Source of the DNA: Halictus rubicundus
Taxonomy: Eukaryota > Arthropoda > Insecta > Hymenoptera > Halictidae
Assembly (NCBI RefSeq): GCF_050948215.1
Contig: NC_135152.1
Location: forward strand, 8,094,310 to 8,158,309
Direction of reading: 5' to 3'
Length of the DNA stretch: 64,000 nt
Part shown: piece by piece, positions 25,391 to 38,138 of the stretch
How the letters are laid out: each line of letters begins with the position of its first letter
Numbering within the stretch: the first letter of the stretch is position 1
Program-made: the position numbers and the translations under genes
The notes under the pieces: model-generated
Told to the model about the DNA's origin: nothing
Databases searched by the model: none
The model's input: only the letters and a program-made list of their open reading frames with translations

Positions 25391-25487
25391 CATACGGCTC
25401 CGGTGATAGTGACCAGGAAAATTGAGCGTATATATACGCTTCGGTGATAGTGACCAGGAGAATTGAGCGTACATATACGCTAATGAT
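25391..25487 (+). repeat. 41-base tandem repeat with internal palindrome
   Basis: Two units of 41 bases (25391-25431 and 25432-25472) share CGGTGATAGTGACCAGGA and AATTGAGCGTA, followed by a partial third unit. At the unit junction lies the perfect palindrome AGCGTATATATACGCT (25426-25441). Confidence 0.85.
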
Positions 25488-26640
25488 GCAAAGGGGTTAA
25501 GATTGCAACCATCACGTCTTTACCCCAGAAATATCACACGAGCACTTGCTCGCCGGAGACCGGCCTGCGAGCCATTTTTCCCATCACGGATCCTCGAGCA
25601 TGTCGTAGGAACAATAGCCGGGGGTACGTGTACGTAAGATAAAATGACAGAACTTGATCGAATCGATATCTTCATTGTCGGTGGCAGGTCATCGGTTCGA
25701 CGATCTTCCTTTTTTCCCAGTTTTATCCTATTGGACCGTTCTCTGGCTCCTCTGTCTGGCCGTCTCTCTCTCTCTCTCTCCCTCTCTCTAGCCTGTGTCT
25801 CTCGCACAATGACTTCCAGGCGTCCCCCTGTTCTCTCTCCCTCGCCCGCTCTCACCGTATCTCTCTCTGGATCGCAGCGGCGACCTCGGATACGAGCAGG
25901 ACACTAAGTATGCATAGCCCGGTTTCTGGGCTCGAGTACGCGTTCGGACTTCACCTCCGGTTCGTAACTAGTTGGCACGGAGCCATGCATAGAGGCGCAC
26001 GCTAATAAGTGTACCAGCTTCGGCCGGGCCCCGCTAATATTCAGCTAGCTGACAAATGCTTTAATACCTGCCATCGGCAATACTTGCAAACCCTTCGGCT
26101 CTCGTTACACATCTTACCCGAGGCCCCTCCTCGGCCGCCTTCTCTCCGTTTCTTCGGCTTGCTCGGAGTTCTTTCGCCTCTGTTCACTTCCGGTTGCTCC
26201 TCGTTTCGGCGCCCCGCCTCACCGTCCTATCCCGGCACCGGATACCCCGGGATACCACGGGGTAACTCCGGGACACCACCGGAGCTTATCGACAGGCCAA
26301 CGGGAAGCTCGCTTTTCAGGTCGAACGCAAAGGAAACGATAAGTTCCGGCGGAGGGCGAAACTTCATAATTGGGACCGCGACCATCCCGGCTCGACGATG
26401 CCCTCGGTTACTTTGACACCGGCGCGCCGGTGTTGGTGTGTCTGTGTGATTAAATTAGCGGGGAGGGCGTGCCAAGGGGAGGGGGAGCAGGGATGGAAAG
26501 CCGATTCGAACCGGGGCCGATTGTCGCCTACGATAAAATTTTCGCCGAGGGGAACCTGATGAAAATGGGCCATCGATTTCGGGGACGCGCGCCGCGATAG
26601 GGATGAACCCGACGGAATGACGCGATTAAATTGGTCAGAA
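25488..26640. promoter_or_regulatory. GC-rich patch with CT-rich tract, possible regulatory DNA
   Basis: CpG-rich DNA containing a CT microsatellite and polypyrimidine tract (25763-25865) and short CCGGGATACC/ACGGGGTAAC-like echoes at 26230-26290. Open frames on both strands (plus 25644-25907 and 26009-26416; minus 25520-25855) contain no recognisable domain. Whether it regulates anything is not shown by the sequence. Confidence 0.2.
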
Positions 26641-29600
26641 TGAAATTCTGATTCGTTCGTTATGCCCTGTTTGCGTGTTTGCGCGTAGCCAGCGATACGC
26701 CGTTCCCAACAGGTCCCGAATTCGACTAATTAGTCGGTATTTCTTTTTGGTAACCCATCGCACAACGTGCTTAGACGGCTCGAATTTCAGTTTGGGTCTG
26801 CGCTGCAGTCGATTTTGGACGATGCTATTTTTCAGAGTCTCTCTTGTATCTGACGAATTTATTGTTTTATGACTCGGGTATGGCTGGAAGGCGCCAAGGG
26901 ATCTGTGCCCCTAATTTATAGCTTCCGAAATTAGGCAGGGAACTGTGTTGCCCTCTTTCCGAATTCGAGAAACCCATTTACCGTTTTATTGACCAAGGCC
27001 CCATTTTCGATATTTTGGTGGAGGGAATTTTCAACCTCACGAGGTTTCTTTATTCATGCGCCTTCGTTGCACGGGCAGACTAAAGAAGTCTAGAGAACTA
27101 GAGTCTCTCAAGTCGAAGCGAGTCAAATTTACCATAATCGACGTCTGTTTATATCTTTCTCTCTGCTGTCACGTTTTTGCTGACGGTGGAACTTGTAGCG
27201 TTTTCGAGACGAAAAGGAAATTTTTCGATTTTACTCTTAACGTGACCCACGAAAGTACCCTAGGCAGAAATGAACGATGAAGGTACAATGAATCCTCAAG
27301 CAAAAGTTTATGTTCGGACGAGTGTTGATCAGCTGTTAGATGATCTTGTGCCGGCAGAAAATCGTCGGATGTAACGTGGTATTTTATTGGGAAGCGACGA
27401 GACCGCTGATTATATTTTATGATACATTTTCTGGCATTCGAGGCGCGCGGAAAATGTCTGCCAATGACGATTATGGGATGAATTTTCGCAAAGGTGTTAA
27501 GCGCTTGCAAATTCATCGCTCGAGATGGTTCTCTTCTTGTTTCAAGTTTCGTGGCGTCGTTAACGAGCTTCGCGAAGCACGCGCTAAACAGGGGTTAAGT
27601 TTCGAACACGAAGTTCCTTGAAAAACTGGATAGGCGAACGCGGAGGTGCGAGAAGTATTGCCGCTTGTATCAAACGTGAAGCAAAATATGCTTGCACTAA
27701 ATACCGTTCTACCCTTGCTCCGCCCTTTTCTTAAATAATAGCCCAGCGTGGCGAAGTCCATTCTAATCGAGATAAATTATTATGTTGCGCTTTGATTTCC
27801 CTACAAAATTGATTCTTATTGCGATATATAAAGATTTGGAAAATTTAATACTACTGTTCCACTGCGCCGGGTTGTGTCCAGGTTACACATTTGTTTAAAA
27901 CTAATAGACAGCGCAACTTGTAATAGAAAACCATTTTACAAAATGTGAGAAACCACCATTTTTTGTGAAATGATTTACTTCAGTCTGTGTACCTGCCGCG
28001 GCTCTGTTTATGCTGGTTGTTATTTATATTAATGTGTATTGCTGTAATTATTTAAGGATTTAAATAAAATTTGATTATCTCGCTACATTTTTATGTGATA
28101 AAGCGAAATTGATATGCACTCACTGATCAGTAAAAATTACAGACTAAATGTACACATTGAAAGTCCACTTGTTTTTATCATGAATTCATTAATACCTGAA
28201 AACTATAAAAAATAATAATTATATTCGAAGAGACTTTTATTCTAACTTAACTTATATGAACAACTTTCTTAAATATGCTGCATTGAAGATTGATGTTTTA
28301 AAATCTCATAGTTACATTAGAAGTAGACATTGAAATATTTCTGAAATTAATATGCAAGGACTAGGACGCCATGCAAGGACTTTTTGTGAAATCCACAGTG
28401 GAAAGAATAATTTTCTATTTTGAATTTGTTCATTGCTTTACCACAGCAAATATTTCGTCCGTGCAATTTTAATATTTTAAATGTGCAATTATTAAGGATT
28501 GTTGCGAGGAAAGTCCCTAAAGAAACAATGCGTCGTTCAGTTTTTTGTTCAAGGCCATTCGAAGGCAGGAAGTACGAGGAAATGATAACGGACCTAGGTT
28601 CTATCTCGAGGTGGCTGAATCCGACTCGGGAATAAATTACGTGGCCCGGAAATTTCGACAAATTTCGTACGAGCCGTCTTAATCCATTCCCGAGCGGAAG
28701 TTTCAATAAGGGGCATGAGTTATGCGTCGCCATAAAGATTTCTCTATTTTCCTCCTAACGTACCTTTCTGTAAATCTTCTATCCCCCTATTATCTGTGCT
28801 ATTTCATTTCCATATTCTATACAGATTTTCGTTCGTCTGCAATTCGATTAAATATTTCACTTAAATTGCATTCTCAAAACGTATCCGCCACATTCCTTTA
28901 TCCTATTAATTTATTTGAGTAGTTTGTCGCACACGAAGGTAACTTGTTCAAGCAACTAACAACAATAAAAATAAATTGGAAGGTAATAAATTGCAAGTAA
29001 CAAAGCGGATACAAAAATTATTCGATCATCTAATTCGAAAATTGATATTAAAACATTATTAAAGGAACCAACAGAAATAAAAGGGAAAATTGAAGTTTGA
29101 AAATCATTTTAAAAAAACTGATTAAAACTATCGCAAAAGATATTATTTAGACACTGAACAAGTACACGAAGGATTGATATTTAAACATTATTCGAGCAAG
29201 CAACAAAAAGAAGAAGAAAACGATTACAAAATGTACAATGTACTGCGGCTTCATTTTTCTGATAAACTGTGAAAAATAGATAATGCTTGAAAAGTTCTTT
29301 TAGGTCGAGAATATGAGTTTAACACGGACAGACGTTTATAAGTAGTTTTTATTTAATGTAACCATTGGACTGATCATGGCGTCCTGGAATTCGAGATACG
29401 CGCGCGATAAAATAATGAATAATGGTACAAATCCTCTTCTCAGAAAAAGCATACCGTATCTGTCCCTTTATTTATTTGCCCCGTTTTTCGTCTTTTGTCC
29501 GCCCCACGTTCCCTAAAATCTCTCCTTCGCCTGCTGTCCTTCGTTTCTTCCTTCCGTACCCCGGCAAGCTAGCTAATCCTGAAAAATAGCGCGTAACATT

Positions 29601-31500
29601 TTTCACGGGATTCGAAGTAACAGTTTGTAACGTGGAATCCGTGGATATGGGTTCCTCCGAGAGACTGAGCAAATAATTCTAAACGCCTATTTGTCGGTTA
29701 CATTGTTAATAGTGCCATAAATATCGGACGTACTCTCGAAGATTAATTTCGATTTCTCGCATTTTTATACAGGGAATTATTTATCCTACATTTTATACAT
29801 TTTATACAACGCTAAAAAACAAAGTAATTACGACTAAGAACAAATACTAAAACACTGAAAGAATCTTGTATGCAAATTGATTTGTTTTCACTGCTCTAAT
29901 CTTCCAATTGCTGATAAACATTTTTCCCGTATAATATTTTTTGGAATACAATCTATAAAATAATTGCAACATCTTTTTTGTTCCAAACGTTACAAATAAG
30001 TAGTAAGGAACCCTACTCGTACATAAACAAGAAGCAATAATTAATGTTCAATAATATTTTACAAAAACCACAGTTGCCGTACAGAAGGCTGCCTATACAT
30101 TGGCCAATACTACTTACCGGTAACATAAGGTAACATAATTATTCGACTGCATATGTAGGTCATCAATTCTCCTACTAGGTCAAAGTAAAGCCTCAGTTGA
30201 CGAAACAGAATACTCATTTGCACAATCAATTAATCAAGAGGAAAGTGGTTTACCAATTGTCTGAGCACACATGGTTCATACTACTAGTTTAACTAGGCAC
30301 TGCCTTTACATTGTTTGATTAGAGGCAAACTTATACATTTTGTCTAACATGAAATTATTCCTGTTTGTCTGAAGATAAATGTATCTACATACTAGTTTAC
30401 ATTTACATACTATTTATTTAAATTAATTTGTAACCTCAATTTATTTGATATTATATACAATTTGGCTTCGAATTATATTTCTGTGTGTACAGCGAAATAA
30501 TCGTATCCTTCTTGTTTAAGAAGTGTAATATTTTAATAATCGTTACGTAGATTAGTTATTTAAGACTAGTTATTTAAAAAAATATAAAATGTGTCAGTCA
30601 TTTAATTTATTCATAATCGACTATGAGTGTCAATATGCCAGAACGAAGTTCTTCAAGAAAAAGATTTTCTGCGTCGATTGCAAGATATGAGAATCGCGTA
30701 AAAATTTATTTCCGGTCTTAATAATTTCATTAATTTGAAAATAACATACCCGCGTTCTCACATTCTTCTGATGCTCTTACCGTTTTGCGTTTACGCATAA
30801 AATTTTCTTATAAACGTACAGAATCCACAAACTAATAATGAACAAAAAGTTTAATGGCAATGAATACGTACAGATGTGATTCCTCTGCTTCTAACTCAAT
30901 CAAAAATACAGTCAGCTGATTGATAACGTCCAAAACGTGTTATCGCGATACAGTGTGTTTTGTGTTTGAAAATTGATTTTCCAAATACACCGTAGTATCA
31001 AGAATCATCTTGGCCGAAGTCTTCGCCCGCAGATTAATGATGGTCGGCGGCGTCAGCGACGCTCATTAAACCCGATTGTGCTCGTTAGCTGGCGTTATAG
31101 CGTGGAAGTAATAAATCGCATCAGCGTATTGTTACCGGCGTTGTCGGTCAAAAAGCCGAGTCGAAAACCGCCCGATCGGCTTGTCCTCGGGTTTTCAACA
31201 TCAGCGGGGAGCGACGTCGCATTTTTCACCGACGACACGGTCCAAGTTTCTAGTCACAGCCGACGGAGCCCCGGGTAGATCGATCATCTTAATTGATGTT
31301 TACCTCCCGGTCGGTCTGCCCATCGCTACCGTCGGCAGAGGCTGCCTCTGTTCCTTTCGTCTCGAGTGCCCTTCAATCGTGAAAAATTTCCATTACCCGG
31401 GGACTCGCTGTGGCGTTCGCTCTGTTCCTTCATTCGTCGGCTATATTTGAAGAAAGCACCGTATTCTCTAATGACTTCCGTTGGCATTTCAATAGACTAT
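26641..31500. other. long non-coding stretch, nothing recognised
   Basis: About 4.9 kb, becoming strongly AT-rich from 27760 to 30970. Frames at plus 27340-27621, minus 28347-28733 and plus 30973-31278 have no family resemblance. The 29930-30640 region is especially AT-rich and has no open frame. Confidence 0.45.
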
Positions 31501-31502
31501 TA

Positions 31503-31536
31503 AACCCTCCTCCCCCCTCCTCCTCCTCCTCCTTCC
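31503..31536. repeat. C/T-rich (CCT)n tract
   Basis: A polypyrimidine stretch of CCT units with a C homopolymer interruption. Confidence 0.85.
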
Positions 31537-31747
31537 ATTACGTGTTTCACGAGGGTATTCTGCGATCTACGTGTGCTCGTCGCGGTTAAATCGGATATAA
31601 TCATTCGTACGCGCCCTCGCGATTTCCCGCTGCAACCGTTCCATTATTCAAAGCTGGCGAAACAAGTTTGAAAAAAAAAAAAATAGAAAAGGGAAAATAA
31701 CAATTTTATTTTTACAAGCAGTTATTATTTCACATTTTTATTTCATT

Positions 31748-31955
31748 TTAACCCTTAACGCACCAGTGTCACTTACTCCTTACGCCAACCCTACTACTCT
31801 GAATATATATATTAATAAATTTTCACTAAAATATAAATATTTTCCTTTCTATATCTGATATAAAAATTTTGAGTCCACAGTTTTTCTTCGTATGAAAAAT
31901 AGCTTGGACCTGGTGGGAAGTAAGTTTGAAATACTTCCGGACCGTTAAGGGTTAA
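31748..31955. mobile_element. TTAA-flanked inverted-repeat element (MITE)
   Basis: Both boundaries are TTAA. The left end reads TTAACCCTTAACGCACCAG and the right end, in reverse, TTAACCCTTAACGGTCCGG, so the first 13 bases are identical and inverted. It is 208 bases long, AT-rich inside and non-coding. A TTAA target is typical of piggyBac-type elements. Confidence 0.8.
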
Positions 31956-33505
31956 TAATAATAATGGTTACAATCTTCTGCCTTTTCGCGCAATTGTTCG
32001 TTTGCCATAAATGCGACTAAATAACCAACTTCATTATCGACTGGTAACATATTTGAAAATTGAAAAGAGACTAAAATTCTTGCATACACCACAAATGTTT
32101 GAATGCACGAGATTATGCATAAAATGTACCTAAATTATAAAAGTCGGTGAAAACCACTTTTATATAGTATATGAAACTTAAAAATGGCTTGATAAGTTAT
32201 TGTAATATATAGGTGGGAAGTAATACACTTCAACTCTATTAATCTCTTGATTATTTATTTAGCTTCAAACGCATAAAATTCGCAGTCTGCTCGTCGCGAT
32301 ATGCAAAACGTTTTGCTGCTTGTTAAGGACGTTGAAACTGCGAGGAAACAGGATCGCGCAAATCGGAACACGAGTCGAAACAAGCTAGCGCTGAAGAATG
32401 GAACGTCGAAGGGAGTTGTAAAAGAGCAGTTGCAAAAGATCGATTGACCTCGAACGGTGTTATAATATTTTCCGTTCCGTGTTCGCCCCTTATCTGTCCC
32501 GCTAATGACGAACAGACGTGGGAACGGTGTTCGTTCCGCGAACACTCCCGCGGCCAGATTATAAAGCGCTCATAGCTGTTCCGTAATCCATACACGACAA
32601 TGAAACTCGCAGTCTATAGTCCCGCGGCGGTATCGTCGGCTTGCAATCATAGCGGATGTTGTTATTTACTTTACATCCAGTTTGTGCAATCTCTATCGCA
32701 CAAACACGCGTAGGTATACAGCGGGACGTGCATGTTTCGTGCATATTCCGTGACTGAATCGAGATACGCAGCCAGCAAATGGAATCTACGAAACCGCCGT
32801 GAACCTATCAAATAAATATCGTCGATTTATCGTTTCTGGTCACGAATCAACGACGCCTAGTCTTCCGTTTCCGATCGGCGCGACGCGACGCGACGCGGCG
32901 CGGCGCATGCTGGTGCCATTTGGCCAAAAAGCGGCAAAAAAAGGCCGTCAAAAAACGAAACCATCCGACGAATTTGGTTGAAAATTTTGTGGAAAGTTTG
33001 CCACGGTGTATTCGATGTTTTATATCGTAAATAATAAGGAAAAATGTGCTATGCATATGATTTATTTATCGAATGGCAAAACTGTCCGTTGATTTGTCGA
33101 ATTTTTCGGCCACTTTTCCTGCCCACGGGGAGCCAGGATGTATGGGTTAGTAGCGTTATTCATTTATTTATTGGCGAGGCAATTTCTCCCGGCACACAGA
33201 AATTGATATACCGTTGATTGCAAAGCGAAACATTCTTCCGCGTTGTTATTCTTCTTTTCACAGCCCGAGGAATTACTCGGCGCTAGACTGTGGTTTTATG
33301 CTCCAATTGATACAAACCGCAAAGTAAAACAACTTAATGCAGTCTGAAATAGAAGCGAAATAGAAACCACGCATATTCAGTATTTCATCAATGATATTTA
33401 ATTCATTCGATACCAGTGTTAGTGTAAGAATCATGGCTCTGCAGTTTACGAAAGAAACTAAAATTAATTTCAGTCATATTTTTATCTGAAATTGTAATAT
33501 ATGGC
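31956..33505. other. non-coding, nothing recognised
   Basis: A reversed end of the AGACTGCGG family is visible at about 32265-32290 (ACGCATAAAATTCGCAGTCT). The 32280-32950 part is GC-richer, with a short GACGCGACGCGACGCGGCG micro-repeat at about 32880. Open frames there (minus 32255-32545 and 32323-32595) overlap each other and have no known motif. Confidence 0.45.
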
Positions 33506-33826
33506 TTAAATTTACCTGAGGAAACCAGACTTACAATGTCTTAACAATGTGCCCTCTAAAAGATCGGTGTTCTACGTTATCGGCATGACCGCGTGCTTGT
33601 GGTGCCATCTAGCGGCTTCGCTCGTTAAGCGACGCTCAACGGTCACTACATACCAACATGGCGGCGCCCTTACCCATCAAAAATGCTGAGAACCTTTACA
33701 CACACATAACTTTTGAACCAATGACGTTCTAGGATTGAAACTTGGATTTTCGGCATTTTCTCAACAGAATCTACAGAATTACATTAAAAAAGTTAAAAAT
33801 GACTGGTTTCCTCAGTTAAAGTTTAA
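33506..33826. mobile_element. long-armed foldback element, family A, copy 2
   Basis: The left end (TTAAATTTACCTGAGGAAAC) and right end (GTTTCCTCAGTTAAAGTTTA) are inverted copies, but here only the outer 25 or so bases of the left arm survive. The right arm is well preserved and collinear with copies 1 and 3. The centre carries the block ACATGGCGGCGCCCTTAC, the inverse of a block in copy 3. Confidence 0.8.
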
Positions 33827-34307
33827 CGTAATATAAAATGTAATATTTAAACGCTAAAATTATTACAGGAAAAAACAAATTCCTATATGGTTTCTGTTCA
33901 TCACAATCTATGAAGACCGAAACAGTTTCAATTTGTCACGCGTATCGATTGGCCACTAAAATCATTTGTTGCTTTCGAAATTGCAATAGACAGTGATTAA
34001 TCGACCATGAAACTCATAAAAATGTTATTGAATGCGTCTCAACAAAGATTAATGTTTGAAAAACGTACGTAGAATAATAAAGAATTCCGTCGATTTGATA
34101 AAATGTTTTTCAGCTGTGAAACTGGCGGAGCGAGTAACACTCGATTGAAACGAAATGAGAATTTTAATACATTTCACAATTTGTTTTTGCTTCGATACGT
34201 TCGAAAAAGTACGAAACAGACTACTAACTTAAAACTTTAATTCCAGTCATTCTTTTCTTTCTTGTTCAAAGTATTATGAAAAATAGAAAATAAATAAATT
34301 GTACGAA
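33827..34307. other. AT-rich non-coding DNA
   Basis: Nothing recognised. Confidence 0.45.
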
Positions 34308-34596
34308 AAGTGGATCCAGAAGAAAAATCAATTTCCCATTCCCGAGAAATTGTCGGTATTTGAACTGCGACAATTTCTTTTAAAAAAGTAGTACAACAAT
34401 ATACTTGGACTGGTTTTAAAGCTTGAACCTACTACTTTTGCCATCCATTGTTCATTTTTGTCCAAAACATTTTTGCATGACGCAGCGACCGAGAAACTGA
34501 AGACCTTTTTGAAAAACATCTTTTGAAGAAATTTATTATTGTACTATTTTTTTAACGAAATTATCACAGTACAAATACTTTTTTGGATCCACTGTA
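34308..34596. mobile_element. short inverted-repeat element with GTGGATCC ends
   Basis: The left end reads AAGTGGATCCAGAAGAAAAA and the right end, in reverse, TACAGTGGATCCAAAAAAGT, closing at a TA. About 289 bases. A 63-codon minus-strand frame inside (34328-34519) shows only faint, unconvincing similarity to helix-turn-helix parts of Tc1-like transposases. Probably a Tc1/mariner-type MITE, family unproven. Confidence 0.5.
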
Positions 34597-35995
34597 TGTA
34601 CTCGTTAAATACATAACTCTATAACAGACATTTTAATGAACTGTTTGCTCTGTTTAAAGTTTACCAGAACTACTAAATAAATATGAAAATTCGTCTTTGA
34701 TTGCACTGGCTCAATTCTGAGTAAAAAATTGCTATTATTCCAAAATCTATGATCAACGTGCAACCAAAACAGATATTCCCGAGCTCTTTAATTTTGCCCC
34801 TCTTCAGATTTGCACGAAGAGCACAAGGCAGACTAACAACGGTGGCGGAACCGCGGGCAAAGTGTTAATAAAATATTTCCCGGCCGTGAAGCACGTGTAC
34901 CGAGTAATATTCGCTTGTTTGCTTAGCGGCCGGCGGGTATGAGAATTCATTCGAGGATCACGCAATGAGAATTTCAATATATTTCAATGGCGGATTCTTC
35001 CGTCGATATTCGTGCATTTTCTTCCGCGGGTCTGCATGCATGTCACACACGTAGTGCTATTCGTCTGCCTACTATCTAATATCGCCGTGGATTTGCAGCC
35101 GTATCGTGTCACGTTTTTCAAGCGCGCACATCTGCCCTCTCGCCCTCTGACTCGCGCGATATTATAATATTTGAATTGAACGTCGCCCCCGTATAATAAG
35201 ATCCGGCGTTCTCTCCAATTCCTCTGCGCTGATACTACCCAAACAGCCAACCAGTGATCTTGCTCGATCGTTTTCCGATTCTATTTTGATATCAGCCAGC
35301 CATCTTTGGCTCGAACAGCCGTGGATTGAACAGGCAAAAAGGTTCCCGCGGAATAATTTTTGTTAACACGTCGGACACCGTTTGGGGTCAACAATGATCA
35401 GTACTATCATATTTCCCAGCCGCTACATACACAACAAAAATGTGTAAATATCTCTGACGTTCTTGTATTTTAAATATTCGTTTAAGGAGATTGCGCATTT
35501 TCTTTGGTACATAGATGATAAGCCAACTTCATGTTCATTTTTCTCAGAATCTACTGCAGCTATCAACTTCAAAGTTTTAGAGAATCTAGTATCATACTAG
35601 ATATGCATACTAGCCGAAGAGAATTTTTAGATACTCAATAGAAAAAATTATACAGCGCTATGAATGACTGTTCTGCACTCTTCTCACGTGAATCGTCTAC
35701 GTGAATAACAAAAAATATGAGAGGAAAATGTCAAAATATTCGTTCTGTATATTTAAATAAAAGAATGACAATAAAAAGAATAAAAATTTTATTGAATATT
35801 TTAACCAGTTGTCGCTTTGATTGGTTCGAGTTAGTTATAATTTTCGTTCGAAATATTTGAAACCGGTGTGCTATAATTTTGCTGCACAACACACGAAGAT
35901 ATGCTTTCTTTGAAAAGTACTGCGTACTGGAAAAGTACGGTTCTAAAATTTTATAGCGTTTCGGTGTAATAAAAAATATTGTGCAACTTGGCATG
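34597..35995. other. non-coding, nothing recognised
   Basis: Mostly AT-rich with a GC-richer piece at 34980-35250. A TTAACACGTCGGACACC sequence at 35365 resembles the start of a TTAA element, but no partner end was found. Confidence 0.45.
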
Positions 35996-36009
35996 GCAGA
36001 TTCTACACG

Positions 36010-36112
36010 AGGAAAGCGAAATAGGGCAATGCAGAGACCAAAAAGTAGATCGGGTCTGTATGAAGTCGGACAAGGGAAATAGAATTCGACGTAACTAGGC
36101 CATTCAGTTGAA
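36010..36112 (+). repeat. degenerate 29-base repeat, cluster 2
   Basis: Three to four units. The clearest are GCAGAGACCAAAAAGTAGAT and GTATGAAGTCGGACAAGGGA, with AAATAGAATTC after the latter. They match the GTCAGACAAGTAGAATA core seen in the other clusters. Confidence 0.5.
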
Positions 36113-36884
36113 ATACGCTACCGCCGAAAAGTATGAGATCAAATCTCTCTATCAACAAAGGATGAAAATATAACTCTGCAGTGGTCCGCTAAATTTCCAA
36201 TATGTGCTAGTTCACTGAATAAAATAACTTTACAAACTCCACGAATTCATTACATTTTCATCGAATTACTGTATATTGTAATCTTTTAACGACGACCAAC
36301 TCTCACTTCGTAGTTTTCATTGGCGATATGCAAACAAGATTCAACCGAGTTATTCTAAACAAACAAACAAATTGGAAACATAAAATGAAATATTTTTACG
36401 CTACGCTTCGATTTCGGGAAAATCAATATTCATAGTTTAACTGGCACAGAAATATTCGTATTTGTAGTAAGTATGGAAGCATATTTATTCAGTCGGAAAA
36501 GTTTGGGTTTAGCAAACACGAAATCCGCTATGCTAGAATTTTATTTTACATTTTTATCTTTATTGTGATTACGAACAAAACTATTTTTCTTGCGGATTTA
36601 AACGGGTTCAGTGTCAATTGTTGTACAATTTGCTTCCTCCATTAGCAACTATAACTGCTTTGTTGATAAAAGTATACAGAAGTCTATAATTGTTGTTCGA
36701 GTAGTTATTAATAAGTCTACAATATTCCAGAAACATAAATATAGCATAGGGAAGGATCGTGACATATTAGGCTACAAAAGTTGTATTAAAGCAATCGAAA
36801 TCAGTATTTTCTGGCACAGATTAGCACTGGCAACTAGCAACAATTAGCGCAAATATTATATATGATAATGAGAGTAGAATAGGA
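36113..36884. other. AT-rich spacer between repeat clusters
   Basis: Nothing recognised. One 78-codon plus-strand frame (36611-36847) lacks motifs. Confidence 0.4.
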
Positions 36885-37190
36885 ATTAACACCAGCAGGA
36901 GAAGAACCTCAAATGATCAGATAAGCGAAATGAGAATTCAGTAAGATGCAGCAAGTTCAAGAAGAATCCTACAAAGTCAGACGAGTAGAATAATCCAGGT
37001 ATGGTCGGACAAGTGAAATAGGAATCGTAGTGCGGCCAGAAAAGTAGAACAGGAATTATCTACATCGAGTCAGACAGAATGCTGCTCTTAAAAGGCACGA
37101 AATATGAGAAAAGAGTCGTATGTCGGTGACCAAGTGGACAAATACCTTGTATGGCCAGACAAAGAGGGATAAGAGCCGCATATGTATGCA
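36885..37190 (+). repeat. degenerate 29-base repeat, cluster 3
   Basis: The best cluster: roughly eight to ten units spaced 28-31 bases. Clear units start ACAAAGTCAGACGAGTAGAA, GTATGGTCGGACAAGTGAAA, GTAGTGCGGCCAGAAAAGTA, ACATCGAGTCAGACAGAATG and GTATGGCCAGACAAAGAGGG. Consensus core: GTCAGACAAGTAGAATA, followed by a GGAATCC-like tail and then GTATG. No protein reads through it. Confidence 0.7.
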
Positions 37191-37380
37191 TATGTAAATT
37201 TTACGAAAGGATCGTGTGTACACAGGCAAATATTATAAAACAAACTTTCAACGGAAGCTTCTTCTTCCGGGCATCTTAACCTCTTCCCATCCTGAAAGCC
37301 CATAAAATATAAATAACAGACTTTTCATCAAAATTGAAATTTTCGATTGCTCTATTTTCGTCGAACCTCTGCAAAAACTG
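37191..37380. other. short non-coding spacer
   Basis: Nothing recognised. Confidence 0.4.
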
Positions 37381-37580
37381 TTATTGAAAACAAACTTGCA
37401 ACTATTACTTCCATTTTTTCAAATACAATTTTTCTGGATTCAGAGTTTCACGAAAACAGCAAACAGTGTTCTCTCTTTCACAAATCAACATTTTCTGGAT
37501 TCAGGGTTTCACAAAAAGAATAAACAAACTTCTATTTTTGGTTACTTCCATTCTCTTTCCTTTCGAAACAAATTTTTCCT
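37381..37580 (+). repeat. degenerate tandem repeat, about 61-base period
   Basis: TTCTGGATTCAGAGTTTCAC at 37432 recurs as TTCTGGATTCAGGGTTTCAC at 37493, both followed by A-rich sequence with CAAAC. TTACTTCCATT also recurs (near 37406 and 37544). The units are too diverged for exact borders. Confidence 0.6.
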
Positions 37581-38138
37581 GTAGGACGTACGAAAATAGC
37601 TTATAATCAAAATTGTTAGTTTTGTTCATTATAAGATCGTCCTTGAAACAAGAATACTAATCAAACTTATAACTAAAGCTAATGTACACGAGACAGAACA
37701 ATGTAAAAGACAGAATAACAATTACAATTTGTAATTTACACCGACTGACTCTCTTCCCAACAGAAACCGTAAATAAATTCAAAATGTTCAAGAAAACAGT
37801 ACAACCTGTGCAAATAAATAATTTAAGCTGATCTCTGACATTTCTTACGAGTTTAATTCATTCCGGTTACAAAGCAACAATTACAGAGTAGTAACCAGAA
37901 GTTGTCAACGTAAACGGGCATTTATAATTCCTGCTTGTTCCGAAACATTCTGAAAAGTAGTATAACCGGAGCAGCGACGCGGCGTCTCTCCGAATTTAAT
38001 TAAATCCGCTAAAAAGGTATCACGAACGTCCAAACGAGTATCATAAGGAATTATTCGTCTCTGTTTGCTTGCGTCGTCCCCAACAATTTCTGTCGCTGTT
38101 CCCAGCAGTGGTGCGCGCTCACGAGGAATGCGGTTGGA
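37581..38138. other. AT-rich non-coding DNA
   Basis: Nothing recognised. Confidence 0.45.

Noticed and set aside
26495..26530. GATTCGAACC resembling a tRNA T-loop on the minus strand
   Set aside because: The flanking bases do not form a T-stem, and no acceptor, D or anticodon arms could be fitted.
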